Source of the DNA: Bromus sterilis
Taxonomy: Eukaryota; Streptophyta; Magnoliopsida; Poales; Poaceae
Reading direction: 5' to 3'
Assembly: GCA_950022295.1 (NCBI GenBank)
Contig: OX465596.1
Coordinates: 5,456,001 to 5,520,000 of the forward strand
Length of the DNA: 64,000 nucleotides
Both the position numbers and the translations under genes were made by a program. This document shows positions 34,849 to 46,189 of the stretch, in pieces; position 1 is the first letter of the stretch; every line of letters begins with the position of its first letter. The notes beneath the pieces are model-generated. The model was not told where the DNA came from, made no database searches, and worked only from the letters and a program-made list of their open reading frames with translations.

Positions 34849-34968
34849 CAGGCGTCCAAACTCCATAGCCGGGAGCACCTTCCACGCAGCACCCGTCAGC
34901 TTGTGCGTGCGCCTAAGCTCTAGCACATAACAAGAGTTTCGGTTCATGTATGTCAGTTCATAACACAA

Positions 34969-36881
34969 ATGGCAGCGGTGAGCGCCTCTTGGGTTCTCCA
35001 CTCACTTCCTTTCCTCCTACCTCTACTCCTCCTTGGCACCGGCGAGGCCACCATGTTGAACATCACCAACCGATGCTCCTACACCGTGTGGCCGGCAGCT
35101 ATGCCGGTCGGCGGTGGCGTGCAGCTCGACCCAGGAGCGACGTGGACCCTCAACGTGTCCGGGCTCGCCTCCCGCGGGCGCGTGTGGGCGCGCACGGGCT
35201 GCTCCTTCGACGGCAAAGGCAACGGTTCATGCCAGACGGGCGACTGCGGCGGCATGCTCGCCTGCAAGGCCTACGGCCGGCCGCCCAGCACCATGGCCGA
35301 GTTCACCATCGGCCAGTTCAACACCACAGATTTCTTCGACTTGTCCTTGGTCGACGGCTTCAACATGCCCATGTCCTTCCTACCGGTGTCGGTGCCGGAT
35401 CAGGGAGGGCCGGCAGGGTGCAGAAAAGGGCCACGCTGCGCCGCCAACATCACGTCGCAGTGCCCCAGCGAGCTGACGGCCCCTGGAGGCTGCAACAATG
35501 CGTGCACGGTGTTGAAGCAGGACAGATACTGCTGCACCGGGAACGCAGCGTACAACTGCGAACCCACCAAATACTCGGTCTTCTTTCAGCAAATCTGCCC
35601 GGACGTCTACGACTACTCCATGGATGCTGACTGGAAGAAGACATTCACTTGCCCCTTGGGGACCAACTACCAGATCGTCTTCTGTCCACCCATCGATCTA
35701 GATACTTCTTCACCAAGCACAGGGTCGTCGTCGTCATCCAGGTCCAGGAGAGGGCGTATAGGTCTGATTCTAGGTATTGTGCTCGGTTTCGTCTTAGTTG
35801 TCCACTCATCTTTTTTGCCGTGCATAGACGAAGAACACGACGACGGCGCAGGGAGATCGAGGGAGAGGAGGAAGAGTTTGGGAAGCTACAAGGAACACCA
35901 ATCAGGTTCACATTTCATCAGTTAGATACAGCAACCGAGCAATTCAGAGACAAGCTTGGTGAAGGAGGATTTGGTTCTGTGTTTGAGGGGAAGCTTGGTG
36001 GGGGAAGGATTGCGGTGAAACGTTTGGATCAAGCAGGTCAAGGAAAGAAGGAATTCTCAGCAGAGGTTCAGACCATCGGCAACATCCATCATATCAATCT
36101 GGTCAAACTGATCGGTTTCTGTGTGGACAAATCACATAGGCTCTTGGTATATGAGTATATGCCCAGAGGATCCTTGGACAGGTGGATCTATTATCAAGAT
36201 CATAATATTGAGCCTCCGTTGGATTGGAGAACCCGATGCAAGATTATCACTCACATAGCTAAGGGTCTCTCTTATCTCCATGAGGAGTGCATGAAAAGAA
36301 TTGCTCATTTGGATGTTAAACCGCAAAATATTCTCTTAGATGACAACTTCAATGCCAAACTTTCTGATTTTGGATTATGCAAGCTCATTGATCGGGATAT
36401 GAGCCAAGTGGTTACTCGAATGAGAGGCACGCCTGGATATTTAGCTCCTGAATGGCTGACATCACAAATCACAGAAAAGGCTGATGTCTATAGCTTCGGC
36501 ATTGTGGTCATAGAAATCATCAACGGAAGAAAGAATCTCGACCCTTCCCGCTCCGAAGAGAGTGTGCATCTTATCACCCTTCTGGAAAATAAGGTGAAGC
36601 ACGATAACTTGGAAGATATGATTGACAAGAACAGCGATGACATGCAAGCACACGAGCAAGAGGTAATTCAGATGATTGAGCTCGCGATGTGGTGTTTGCA
36701 GATAGATTGCAAAAGAAGGCCGAAAATGTACGAGGTGGTCAAGGTGTTGGAAGGTACCATGAATGCAGAGAGCAATATAGATCATAACTTTGTTGCAACA
36801 AATCAAGTGAAGCTTGGCATTGCTGGTAATGTGGTCTCCTCGCTTCCACCTCTAGCCTCGCATGTATCAGGCCCCAGGTAA
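34969..36881 (+). pseudogene. Second thaumatin-domain receptor-like kinase, frameshifted at the membrane segment
   Basis: The first frame (34969-35925) encodes a signal peptide, a thaumatin-like domain (ITNRCSYTVWPA, CPSELTAPGGCNNAC, FCPP) and the beginning of a membrane helix (LILGIVLGFVLVV), then runs out of frame from about 35800-35806 to a stop at 35925. The other frame continues from there with basic and acidic juxtamembrane residues and a complete kinase: GEGGFGSV, AVKRL, HLDVKPQN, DFGLCKL, APEW, ending at 36881. One missing base (or two extra) explains it. The intact paralogue at 12367-14268 has no intron here. As written, the locus would give a truncated, membrane-less thaumatin protein of 318 residues. 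The kinase is otherwise intact, so a sequencing or assembly error or a very recent mutation are real alternatives. Confidence 0.8.
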
Positions 36882-37840
36882 AATGAGGAAATCTGGCTGC
36901 GATAGGCAATTAGATTATGAGCAGAACATGATATTTACCTATGTAAAGCAAAAGCCATTATCTATTGTATTTTGTCAAATAACTACAATCTGAAGCCCCT
37001 GTTCTCCACTTAGTTTTGTTTTTAATTGCTTTGTCCAATTATATATTTGCGAATGGATAATTTAGTTTAAGTGGCTATAAAAAGTGGAAATTAAATGAAA
37101 TGTTCCTTAAGTATAAGAAGATGGAATGGCCCCTCGATGGGAAGGATTCAAAGTTGATTTATATCTTTCAAATTAAGAGTACTAGACTAGTAAATGGAAA
37201 ATATGTTGAAATGTCTTGGAGGCCGGACAATGGTGGTTGATCTTCAGCACAGCCCCGTCACCTTGTCTTTGGTTCTTCATAGGTAGTTGGCCTGCGTGCC
37301 GTTCCAGGCTTCGACCTTGTACCATACTTTCCTGTATTGGTTGTGGCCTCTGGCCGGTGAACTTGTTTATGGTTCCATTGTTCGTATGACTCTGCCGTTG
37401 TGGCTTTGTTTATAAAGTCGGACACTAGCCTTATATTTAAAAAAAGAACACATGATGTACTATCTCATCCATCCCCTCTCTCTCTCTCTCTCTCTTCTAT
37501 TTGTTTCTGAAAAAGGAGCAAGGAGTTGTTATACTCTGTTCTTATACTCTCCTCCACGACGGAATCGGCGCCCTGCCTGCCTCCCCGATGGCACCACGCC
37601 CCCATGATGCCCTTATTCACTTCACTGCATGGTAAATTCAGTGTCAAATTGATATTCGGCAAAAGGCAGGATGTTACTTTGTTTTTGCAGGAGAACTGAT
37701 CAAGTGTCAATCTTGGCAGCAGCTAAGTACAGTATTGACATGAAATTATTTGTAAATGGAGCTTTGACATGATAGTGTTAGCTAAAAATTTGATCAAGTG
37801 TCAATCTTGACAGCAGTTAAGTACAGTTTTGCCACAACAC
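36882..37840. other. 3' flank, probable LINE 3' tail, and spacer
   Basis: 36882-37100 is the AT-rich 3' flank of the thaumatin-kinase. 37230-37447 has the look of a plant LINE 3' end (GC-moderate sequence, TTTATAAAGTCGGAC, then an A-run at 37438-37445), but no coding part is attached. 37474-37495 is a (CT)n microsatellite. Two related phrases (GATCAAGTGTCAATCTTG) occur at 37698 and 37792, forming a short direct repeat. Confidence 0.35.
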
Positions 37841-37842
37841 AC

Positions 37843-38100
37843 TCATAATATATTCAGAGTACATATCCTGCTTGGGAACAAGAACAAAGGAGGAAAAGGC
37901 GAGCATGCCGCCGTCGCGGACGCGAGCACGACGTGGACTGCCACAACACAGTCCCCCGCGGCGACGACATTGATGAAGGCCCACGTGAGCAGCGCTCGTC
38001 TCTCAGCGTCCACCCGCACGCCCACAACTACCGTGCCCCCCGCCTTCCCTGCCGCCGCGCCCTCCTCCCCCCTCCTAGCTCCTCCATCGCCGGCGTCCAT
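37843..38100 (-). pseudogene. Fragment of a universal-stress-protein-type gene (USP/kinase first exon)
   Basis: The ATG at 38100 opens an 85-codon frame. Residues ~23-58 (GTVVVGVRVDAERRALLTWA ... VVAVHVVL) resemble the first strand-helix-strand of the USP domain that opens many plant receptor-like cytoplasmic kinases. After about residue 60 similarity is lost and no kinase part was found downstream on this strand. It may be the first exon of a gene with a lost remainder, or a fragment carried by a transposon. Confidence rests on motif wording alone. Confidence 0.4.
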
Positions 38101-38590
38101 GACCTCTTCCTCCTCCTCTGTCCTTTGCTTCTCCCGCCACTACTCCTTGGTGGATAGATCGAGATCAAGCGCAAACACTTACCTGCATCGCCTATCGACC
38201 GGTTAATCAATAGAAGGAAAGGAGGGGGTGCGACAAAGCTAGGCATGGTGGTTGGGCTGACCGGAGTTGGCCGTCGACGGAGATGGCGAAAGGGAAAGAA
38301 GAGGGTCGCGGATTGTGTCGGAAATAATAGGAGGTGTTTTTTGTAAAATTGCCAGCACAAGATTCTTTTTGTGAGTAAAGGTGGAGTTATAAAAACTCTG
38401 ATCCAACAGTAGAGAATGCAAGTGGCATGAGAAGATTTGAAAGATGTTCGGTTATAATCTTTCTAAATTTTTGGACATGTCCATGGTGGACAGTCGGTCG
38501 AAGTCATCCAACGGTATGCCTCATTTTCAAACAAACAAAGAGAAGAAAGAGACAAAAAATTCACAATGGGTTGATTATCAAAGAAAAATC

Positions 38591-38860
38591 TCAATTGATC
38601 GGGCAGCCATCGAAGCTCCTTATAGCCCCATCTTTCTCCCGCCACACCTGCTTGAAATATCTAGGAATGATTTTCATTGGTCTCCTGAACAAGTTATGCA
38701 TAACCCCTAACCTCTTGTAGTGATCTACTACGATATGAAGAAACATAGCAACTTGTTCTTCCACAGAGGTGTGGGTGTTATCTACTAGCACTTTCCTGGT
38801 CCTAAACATTCACATAAGGTTGGCAAATGGTGTTCTACGCATTTAAAGCATGTTCACAGT
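38591..38860 (-). pseudogene. PIF/Harbinger-type transposase fragment
   Basis: The minus-strand frame 38591-38809 reads TRKVLVDNTHTSVEEQVAMF, then a shortened stretch, then FRRPMKIIPRYFKQVW and a residue pattern like GAI-x-DG. These correspond to the N-terminal helical region (EQVAMFLH ... RSGETxSRYF) and the first catalytic Asp region (GAIDGTH) of PIF/Harbinger nucleases. Residues between them are missing, and the rest of the catalytic domain is absent. It is a dead fragment. Confidence 0.6.
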
Positions 38861-39930
38861 CTCGGTGTCATTGCCGTTGTAGGTGTAATTCACATTCGCC
38901 ATCCTATTTTCATCGTCTTTGGTGAAAGTACGATGAAGAATGCGAATAACCCTTAATCCTATTTTTATTAATAACTTAACATGTGGTAACTAGCTATACC
39001 AAAAAAAGGTTGGCAAAATATGTCTATACGGGTCTAGTACCTAATCTCTCGTCGAGACAAAATCGACAGCGCTGACAAACTGTAAATTAGATTCGTCCAT
39101 TTAAGACTTAAACCTTTGTAATCTACACATTTTGGTCGGAACTTCGTCGGAGCAGTCAAACACGGAAAACAAAACACCTACTACGTGGTCACCGGAGGAC
39201 GTCGGGATCGTCGAAGAACGTTGGGAGCCGCCTTAGTTATTGTTGTGGTACATGTAGTAGGCCAGCCCATAGGTCTTCATTACCTCCGCGAGCTCAAGAT
39301 CGTCCTTGGCCACCTCTAGACGGTTGGATGCACCTTTCACGTTGGCATCCACCACTGCTTTGGCGGCCACCATCCCATGTTCCGCCTTGCAAAGTCGATG
39401 GGTGGACGGCCAGAGAAATCTCCCTAGCTCCTGGAACCATTCACACCCTCTCTTACCGGCGTTGTGGAAGAGGGCACCGCAAGCGCAGGCTCGACCGGAT
39501 GACGTGTGGGGACGTGGGAGTTGTCTGCCTCATGGTCATGGCAGGGGCGCTTGGCCGGCGGCCAACCACACCGACCAGGACGTCTGGATCCGTTGGGGAA
39601 GCCATGACGATTTGACCCATGGAGTTCGATTGGATGCGGGGGAGTGGCGGGGGGGAGGGGGGGAGGAGTGGACGAGGGGCGATTTTGCGAACCGCTCGCA
39701 AAAAGTTTACATGACAAAGTTGGGATAGCGTATATGTTCTAGCCAAAAAATGGGTCGTCCGCCAAAAAATCTGCGGGTGGGATAGTGCATCTGGAGTTGC
39801 TCTTAACGGTGTTTTCATCTAATTTGTAATAACCCGTATTCCGATGCATGTCCATAATAAAAAAATGAAACTGTCACCGGGGGGAAAGACTCCCCACCTG
39901 AATAAATTTCATTTTTTGGTTTTTTTTGTT
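38861..39930. other. Repeat-like sequence with a coding-like minus-strand fragment
   Basis: On the minus strand from about 39400 to the stop at 39234 an open frame reads KAEHGMVAAKAVVDANVKG ... KDDLELAEVMKTYGLAYYMY, a coding-like amphipathic helix. It resembles the C-terminal tail of multi-copy grass proteins associated with DNA transposons, but I cannot name the family. 39440-39720 is GC-rich, with low-complexity frames on both strands. No complete gene is supported. Confidence 0.3.
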
Positions 39931-39934
39931 ACTT

Positions 39935-40985
39935 TACAAGAGATCATGAGAGGCGGGAAGAGGAGAAGTCACGCCACAATCCGACGTGATGTTTGGCCTC
40001 ACCCTTTTGCAGGCGATGAGACCATAGAGTTAGGTCATCTATGACCGCCTTAATTACATCATTTGGACTCATGTTTAAGTCCCTAAATGTTTTTGCGTTT
40101 CTAGCATCCCAAATTTTCCAGAGAAGGAGTAGTAGAATGAACGGCCAAATAGATGCCGACAGTCCAAGTGAAGGAGGCAGCACCCATATGGCTGCCAAGG
40201 GGGCATGTAGCGGGGCGACACCGAGAGCTTCCCAAATCGCCTGCGAGGCGGGGCAAGTGAAGAAGAGATGGTCGCGGTCTTCCGAAGCGGCGGAGCATCG
40301 AGGGCATGCAGAGGAAGCAATGATGGTCTTGCGATGAAGGTTGGCCCGCGTGTTGAGCCGGTCCAGGTAGAAGAGCCACCCAAAAACTAGCACCCTACTG
40401 GGGACCCGGCTGTCCCAGATGTGTGCGAGGTTGGGGTCCGCGAGCTGGGAGGCAAGGGCGTCGTATGCCCCCTTAGTGGAGAAGGGAGCCCCATTGAGCA
40501 GCGATCTTATGTCGGTAGCCTGAGAGAGAGCCACATCTTGCAACAACAATCTTAAAGAGACCAATTCACGTGAGGGAGTTAAGGTTAGCCGGCTACGCAA
40601 GCCCAGATCAATTCCATCCATCATAATAGTGGCTACCCTAGCATTTTGCTTGGTGTGGAGGGTGAACAAGGCCGGGAAAGCCAATCACAGAGGCTCAGAA
40701 AGAAGCCACCTATCTAACCAGAAGAAGGTAGCAGTGCCATCTCCAATGACTACTTGGGATATCTCTCGAAGAGAATGCAAGTGTTTGAATATTGCTTTGC
40801 CAAGGAACGATGCATTTTTACCTAGGCCTATATGAAGTGGTGAGTGATTTAGGATTCACTCTTTCCAAGGCAGCATGGGAGAGTGCATGAATTTGAAAGC
40901 AAACTTCAACATAAGGCAAAAAAATTGTGCTTTTAAATTTTTGACACCAAGACCACCTGCTTGCTTTGGCATACTAGCTTATCAG
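39935..40985 (-). mobile_element. LINE fragment: C-terminal end of ORF2 (zf-RVT domain)
   Basis: The minus-strand frame 40684-39944 carries the reverse-transcriptase zinc-binding domain of plant L1-type LINEs: IWDSRVPSRVLVFGWLFYLD, then CPRCSAASEDRDHLFFTCP, and WKIWDARNAKTF. Farther upstream (40690-40985), fragments such as VIGDGTATFFWLDRWL and KQAGGLGVKNLKAQ belong to the same ORF in other frames. The reverse-transcriptase core and ORF1 are missing, so this is a 5'-truncated copy. T-runs at about 39910-39930 correspond to its poly-A tail. Confidence 0.8.
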
Positions 40986-41340
40986 ATAATAATATAGAAA
41001 AGGAAAATGATCCCCAATCCTCCTAAATTTCTCGAAAAGAGCAAAAACTGAACGGCCTTTACGTCGGATTCGGATAGCGATGGCATTTGGCAGTTCAAGA
41101 GCCTACTATGCGCATACCAGTGTAGTCTAACCCCTACTACACTCCAAGAGGAAACCCCAATTGATTGAAACCCGATTGAAACCCCACACTCCATCTTGGA
41201 TATTTCCAAGACGACCCACTGCCATCCTCTGATCTTGTTCCTCACCGCTCCTTCCATCCTCCATCCTCACACTGCATGCTAGACCATCTCTGCGGTTTCT
41301 CTTCTCTGCAACTCGCACAAGTGCCCAACACACGCTGCCA

Positions 41341-44300
41341 ATGGCAGCGACGCCGCTCGTCTGTGCTCTCCTCTTCCTCATCGTCTTCTGCGCCACTAGC
41401 AGCAGCAGCGTCGACGAGGAGCAGGAGGCCGACAGGGTGGCCCGCCTGCCGGGGCAGCCGGCGAGCCCCGGGGTCTCGCAGTTCTCCGGCTACGTCACCG
41501 TCGACGAGCGGCACGGCAGGGCGCTCTTCTACTGGTTCTTGGAGGCGCAGGCCGCGCCCGACCACAAGCCCCTCCTCCTCTGGCTCAATGGAGGTCACCA
41601 TCTAAAACGTCCTTGATTGCTAGCTTTGTTAACTCAAATTTTAAAAACAACATTTATTTCATTCGTTTTTTTGCTGCTGCTCTGCGTTGCTACTCGGTCT
41701 ACTGTTTCTCTCGAGCTATCTTTATTGGCCAGCTGAAATTTCCCGTGCATATTTTATCTGTTAATTTACTGCTTGATTGTGATATGAATTGTTTATCGGG
41801 CGGTTTCTCAGTCTTAATTCGACATCACTTGTTCTTTGCGCCCGTGCTGTCTTCTAGTTTTGCCGTGTGTTTCAGTCACATTACTCTGAACTAGTGAACA
41901 ACGATCATGAACATTAAATCGAAGTATGGCGACGTATCTTTACCAGTCAAGTCAAATTTTCCATGCATAATTTTCATTATATTTGTTACTGCTACTGGTG
42001 ACCATTGTTGTTTCGTCACTTGCCTTGTGGGGTACTTTGTGCTGCTTCTTTAGATGATGTAAAGAATGACCAAGCATTAAGTAGAACTAGAGATGCTAGG
42101 CTGCTGGCTGCTAAGACCTATGTTCTTGGCATATTTATGCCAAAAGAAGAATTCAAATCTGAGTTTTTTTCAGGCAATTTCGCAATGTAAAAAATTGTCA
42201 TCATTTGTTTTCTAGGACCCGGTTGTTCATCTATCGGCTATGGAGCTGCATCTGAGCTAGGCCCACTCAGAGTTGACAGAAAAGGAGAAACGCTGGAGTT
42301 CAACAAATATGCTTGGAACCAAGGTGACGAACATGTTTGCATAAAATTTTTCTTGGAATCCTGCTTCTTTCCATGTTTGTTTATTTATCTTTGTTTGATT
42401 GATGAACAACTCTGATGATTTTTTATGCTTTGGGGGTTTGCCATTTTTCAGAGGCTAACTTGCTGTTCCTGGAGTCTCCTATTGGGGTTGGCTTCTCCTA
42501 CACCAACACTTCCTCTGACCTTACCAAACTGAACGATGATTTTGTAGGTAAAATTGATTATTTTAAAATAAGTAGTTCAAAAATAAGTTGAATCTGGCTT
42601 GCCATATAGAAGTCATATGTTCAAAAATGGGATTTCGTGCCATCCTTTTTGTAGCTGAGGATGCTTATAGTTTCCTGGTGAATTGGTTCAAGAGGTTTCC
42701 TCAGTACAAGGGCAGAGATTTCTACATATCAGGAGAGAGCTATGCAGGTACTTTAATTTGACATGAGCCAAGTGAACTTCTTAAGCAATACCTCAATGTT
42801 TGTAATTCTACAACAAGCTAGTAGAAAGATGTGTGCTAAATCCGGTGAAATGACGCATCGTGTTCACACATGGGCTTCTCACTCAGTGTGCTTCTTTTAT
42901 CCACATTGCACTATCGATTCAAAATGGGAAGCATCAACTAAGTCTTTCACAGACCTTCTATTCTTGCCTGAATCGGATGGTGTCACTATCTTATCTCAAA
43001 TCAGAACTTTCACTGAAGAAAAGTGATCAGTTGCTTTGTAGAGTAGGTCTGACAGCTTAGCTTGCCCAATTTCCACGTTGTTGTGGATTACGAAAACTCA
43101 TAATTCAGCATCTCAAAAAGCAAAAAACAATTGTTTCAAGGAATCTAACCATCAAGGTCACCTTTCTTTTTCATGGAGTAAAATATGGTCGCTCTCATCC
43201 CATTTATTCAAAATTGAGAAAGAACTCAAAAACACAAAATAGTTTGCCGATTAAATTTCAGCATTTGAGAACATACATTTTAGGTTTGCTACCCAAACTA
43301 GTGAATTATTACTTTTCTCGAACCAACTACAAAACCTTTTCTGAACTGAACACATGCCCCTAAAAGGAAAATGAGTAATGACACTGCATATGCAGTGGAG
43401 CAGAAGGATCCCTACAGAATTTTCCCTCTGTACATCATTGAAGATGAAATCTCTACTTTTTCTGTACAAATTTGCCCTGTGCTGCAGGTCACTATGTGCC
43501 ACAGCTTGCTGATCTTGTCTACGAGAGGAGCAAGGACAAGATGGCCAACTCATACATCAACTTCAAGGGCTTCATGGTAAGTACTACTTATACTGGATTA
43601 GTCTTATGCAAATATGAATCACTTACAGAGTTTTTCAATCACTAGGGATATAATTTTGTCAACTAGACTAACTTCCACGCGAACCTTGACAAAAAAGAAT
43701 AATGGTGATAACAGCTAACTAGATTCATGTTTCATATTTAAGAAATCTATGTAATGCAGGTCGGCAACCCTCTCACCGATGATTACTATGACTCAAAAGG
43801 GTTGGCTGAGTACGCGTGGAGCCACGCAGTCGTATCGGACGAAGTTTACAAGAGTATCAAGGAGAGATGTGACTTCAAGACCTCCAACTGGACCGATGGC
43901 TGCATTACCGCGATGAACATCGTCTTTGACCAGTACGATCTGATCGACATATACAACATCTATGCTCCCAAGTGCCTCCTGGACCTGAACTCATCATCAT
44001 CTTCCTTGAACCGGGCACTCTACCTGAAACATCATCAGGTGAATTGACATCGAAATTGAAAGGTTCAGGTTTCAGCTTGGCTTGACATTTATTTTACGTG
44101 TATCTTGAATCTTGATAGGATACGCAATTCGGGAGGCGGACCCGGGTGTTCTCGGGCTACGACCCGTGCTACTCGTCCTACACTCAAGACTACTTCAACA
44201 GGAGAGATGTGCAGAAAGCCTTCCATGCAAATGTTAGTGGACTGCTTCCAGGGAAATACCAAGTCTGCAGGTGTGGATGTGGATCCACCAAGAGCTATTT

Positions 44301-44978
44301 AATTAAGTTCATTCTAGTTTCAGAACAAAAAAACAAGAACATGAGCTCATCCATTCTTTGTGTAGTGACCCCATCCTGAACTCGTACAATTTCTCGGTGT
44401 CTTCCGTGCTACCTATATACACCAAGCTGATCAAAGCAGGGCTGAGAGTCTGGCTCTACAGGTGCCCTTCTTCTTCTTCTTCTTCATTTTAAACCTCTAC
44501 AAGACGCACACTCCACCTTAAAGATCAGCCGACAAAGCTTCTCTGAAAACATTACAGCAAGTGTCAAAGTTGTCCAGTAACCTGAGAATGAGATTCTACC
44601 TATATAGGGGGGATTAACATTACTCTTTTTTTATGGATGCAGCGGTGACGCGGATGGCAGGGTCCCGGTGATCGGCTCCCGGTACTGCGTGGAAGCGCTG
44701 GGCCTGGCGATCAAGACCCCATGGCAGCCCTGGTACCTTGACAAGCAGGTGTGAACATACTGAGCTGAGAGCATCAATCAGGAGTAGTCAGCGATGCTGT
44801 AAGTAATGTAATGTGGAACTGAAAAATGCAGGTTGCCGGGAGGTTCGTGGAGTACCATGGCATGAGCATGGTGACGGTCAGAGGGGCCGGCCACCTGGTG
44901 CCCCTAAACAAGCCGGCGGAAGGACTGAAGCTCATCAATGCCTTCCTCGGCGGCGAGCAGCTTCCAACGCACCGATGA
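41341..44978 (+). CDS. Serine carboxypeptidase-like protein (SCPL, peptidase S10)
   Basis: Ten exons can be laid out with GT/AG borders and continuous frame: 41341-41593, 42216-42323, 42452-42547, 42655-42747, 43488-43576, 43760-44038, 44119-44270, 44366-44461, 44643-44748, 44832-44978. They sum to 1419 bases (472 residues plus stop). The protein has a signal peptide (~1-22), the oxyanion-hole motif WLNGGPGCSS spanning the first intron, catalytic Ser in GESYAG spanning intron 4, catalytic Asp in YSGDADGRVP, and catalytic His in RGAGHLVP near the C-terminus. The triad is complete, so it may be an active vacuolar or secreted carboxypeptidase, or an acyltransferase relative; the wording is closest to carboxypeptidase II types. 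The His region has Leu instead of the common Glu after His. Intron 4 is the longest (740 bp). Several Asn-x-Ser/Thr sites fit secretion. Confidence 0.9.
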
Positions 44979-45036
44979 TCATTCGAGACAGAAGGGTAAA
45001 AAGAATAACAACTAATTCCGAACCGAGAACGGCTTT

Positions 45037-45176
45037 GCTAGATCTCAGTCGACTGAGACGTGAGATTTTACATTAAGATCGGTGTAAAACTGTCTTTTTG
45101 ATTTTTCTTTTTTCTTTTTTCCATGTTATGTGACATGGTTGAGACTTGGTTAAATCTCAGTCGACTGAGACCTAGC
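45037..45176. mobile_element. Small inverted-repeat element (MITE-like), 140 bp
   Basis: Both ends carry the palindrome TCTCAGTCGACTGAGA (45042-45057 and 45155-45170), and the outer bases GCTAG-TC and GA-CTAGC make a 22-bp terminal inverted repeat with one mismatch. The interior is AT-rich with T-runs. It lies about 60 bp after the carboxypeptidase stop codon, probably within its 3' UTR. A clear target duplication was not found. Confidence 0.55.
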
Positions 45177-45179
45177 CAT

Positions 45180-46189
45180 ACCCGAAGAAAGTATATCTTG
45201 TTGCCCTCATGCGTGACATATTTAAGAACGTCCATATATCATGTATTCTGAAGATATGGATCATGCATGGATGTAGCCAATACATCGAGTATATATGTAT
45301 GGGCTGGACTGTAAGGTGACTGTAAGGTGACGACAGTCGTGTGCTATGGACTTACCGTCAAGGTGGTCGACTGGTCGTCAAGAAATAATTGTAGGCACAA
45401 GATGTTTTAACTCTCAATACTATGAATCTCACTTTTGACCTTCAACAACATTGTCTCCTCGATTCTAGTCCCCATACACTAGCTCACAGCCAAGATTTGG
45501 AGCCACTTGATACAGGCAATTTTAGTAAATGCCTCTAATAGTTATTTAGAAGTCACTTTTCAAAAAGTGACTCAAGTTTCCTTAGTAATCGCATGCAATT
45601 TTTATATGTGCCACAAAAGATATACCATTTGAGGCTCCTATGAAAAATGCCTCAAATGATTAGCTTTTGAGTTTTGAGGCATTTTTAGACCAACCGTCTT
45701 CCGCCTTTGAGGTGACCCTTCGTTGCCTCGCTGCTCGGCCTGCATGGAGAAGGAGCCCTTTGGATCATGCGCCTACCCTCTTCAAAATCGGCTCTGCCAC
45801 GCGTGGAACAAGCCTTGGGAGACCAACTCCTTGTGTTCGTTGACCCCTCCTCCTCGGTAGGAGACCCACTCTCCTTGTCAATGTTGTCATCGTCCTCGCC
45901 GTCTTCACCGGCATCGTCGTCATCGTCACCTCCTTTGGCGGATCCGCTCACCTCTTTTCCTTCTTTGCTCCTTAAGCTTGGTAATTAGGGATATACTTCT
46001 AATTCATGATGTTTCTAGAGTAGTGGGGTGGGGCCCTTTGATCATAGGGAAGCTCGACCAAGGTTTATCGTGGAACTTCTATATGTGATGACTTATATAC
46101 ATGTACATTTTAATTGACCATTCTAAAAAATACCATGATTCTTACTGATTATTATAGACAACTCTTGGGCCACACACACAAATCTATCT
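45180..46189. other. Intergenic, repeat-like
   Basis: 45290-45330 has a short direct repeat (GACTGTAAGGTGA twice). 45520-45690 contains TTTGAGGC-type words repeated in both orientations and the palindrome AGTCACTTTT-CA-AAAAGTGACT at about 45551. 45690-46000 is GC-rich with an acidic frame on the minus strand but no domain. It is probably a decayed non-autonomous DNA element; ends were not identified. Confidence 0.3.

Larger units (their letters stand above)
33850..34968 (+). promoter_or_regulatory. Upstream region of the second thaumatin-kinase gene
   Basis: Two W-box cores lie in GTTGACGCGTTGACGG at about 34062-34077. The block CTGCCGCTGCCATGCAACTTGTT at about 34147-34170 matches the first gene's upstream region, and GCGTCCAAA...GAGCACCTTCCACGC at about 34851-34884 matches the next shared block. 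Between them lie about 660 bp absent from the first gene, including a Stowaway-like MITE (34386-34508) and a 12-bp perfect inverted repeat (34814-34825 and 34837-34848). Confidence 0.5.

Noticed and set aside
37829..38206. 125-codon plus-strand Thr/Ser/Pro-rich frame
   Set aside because: It is antisense to the USP-like fragment, which has the recognisable motif; the plus frame has none.
42763..43026. 87-codon frame in the carboxypeptidase gene region
   Set aside because: It lies within intron 4 of the spliced model, which keeps frame and totals 472 residues without it.
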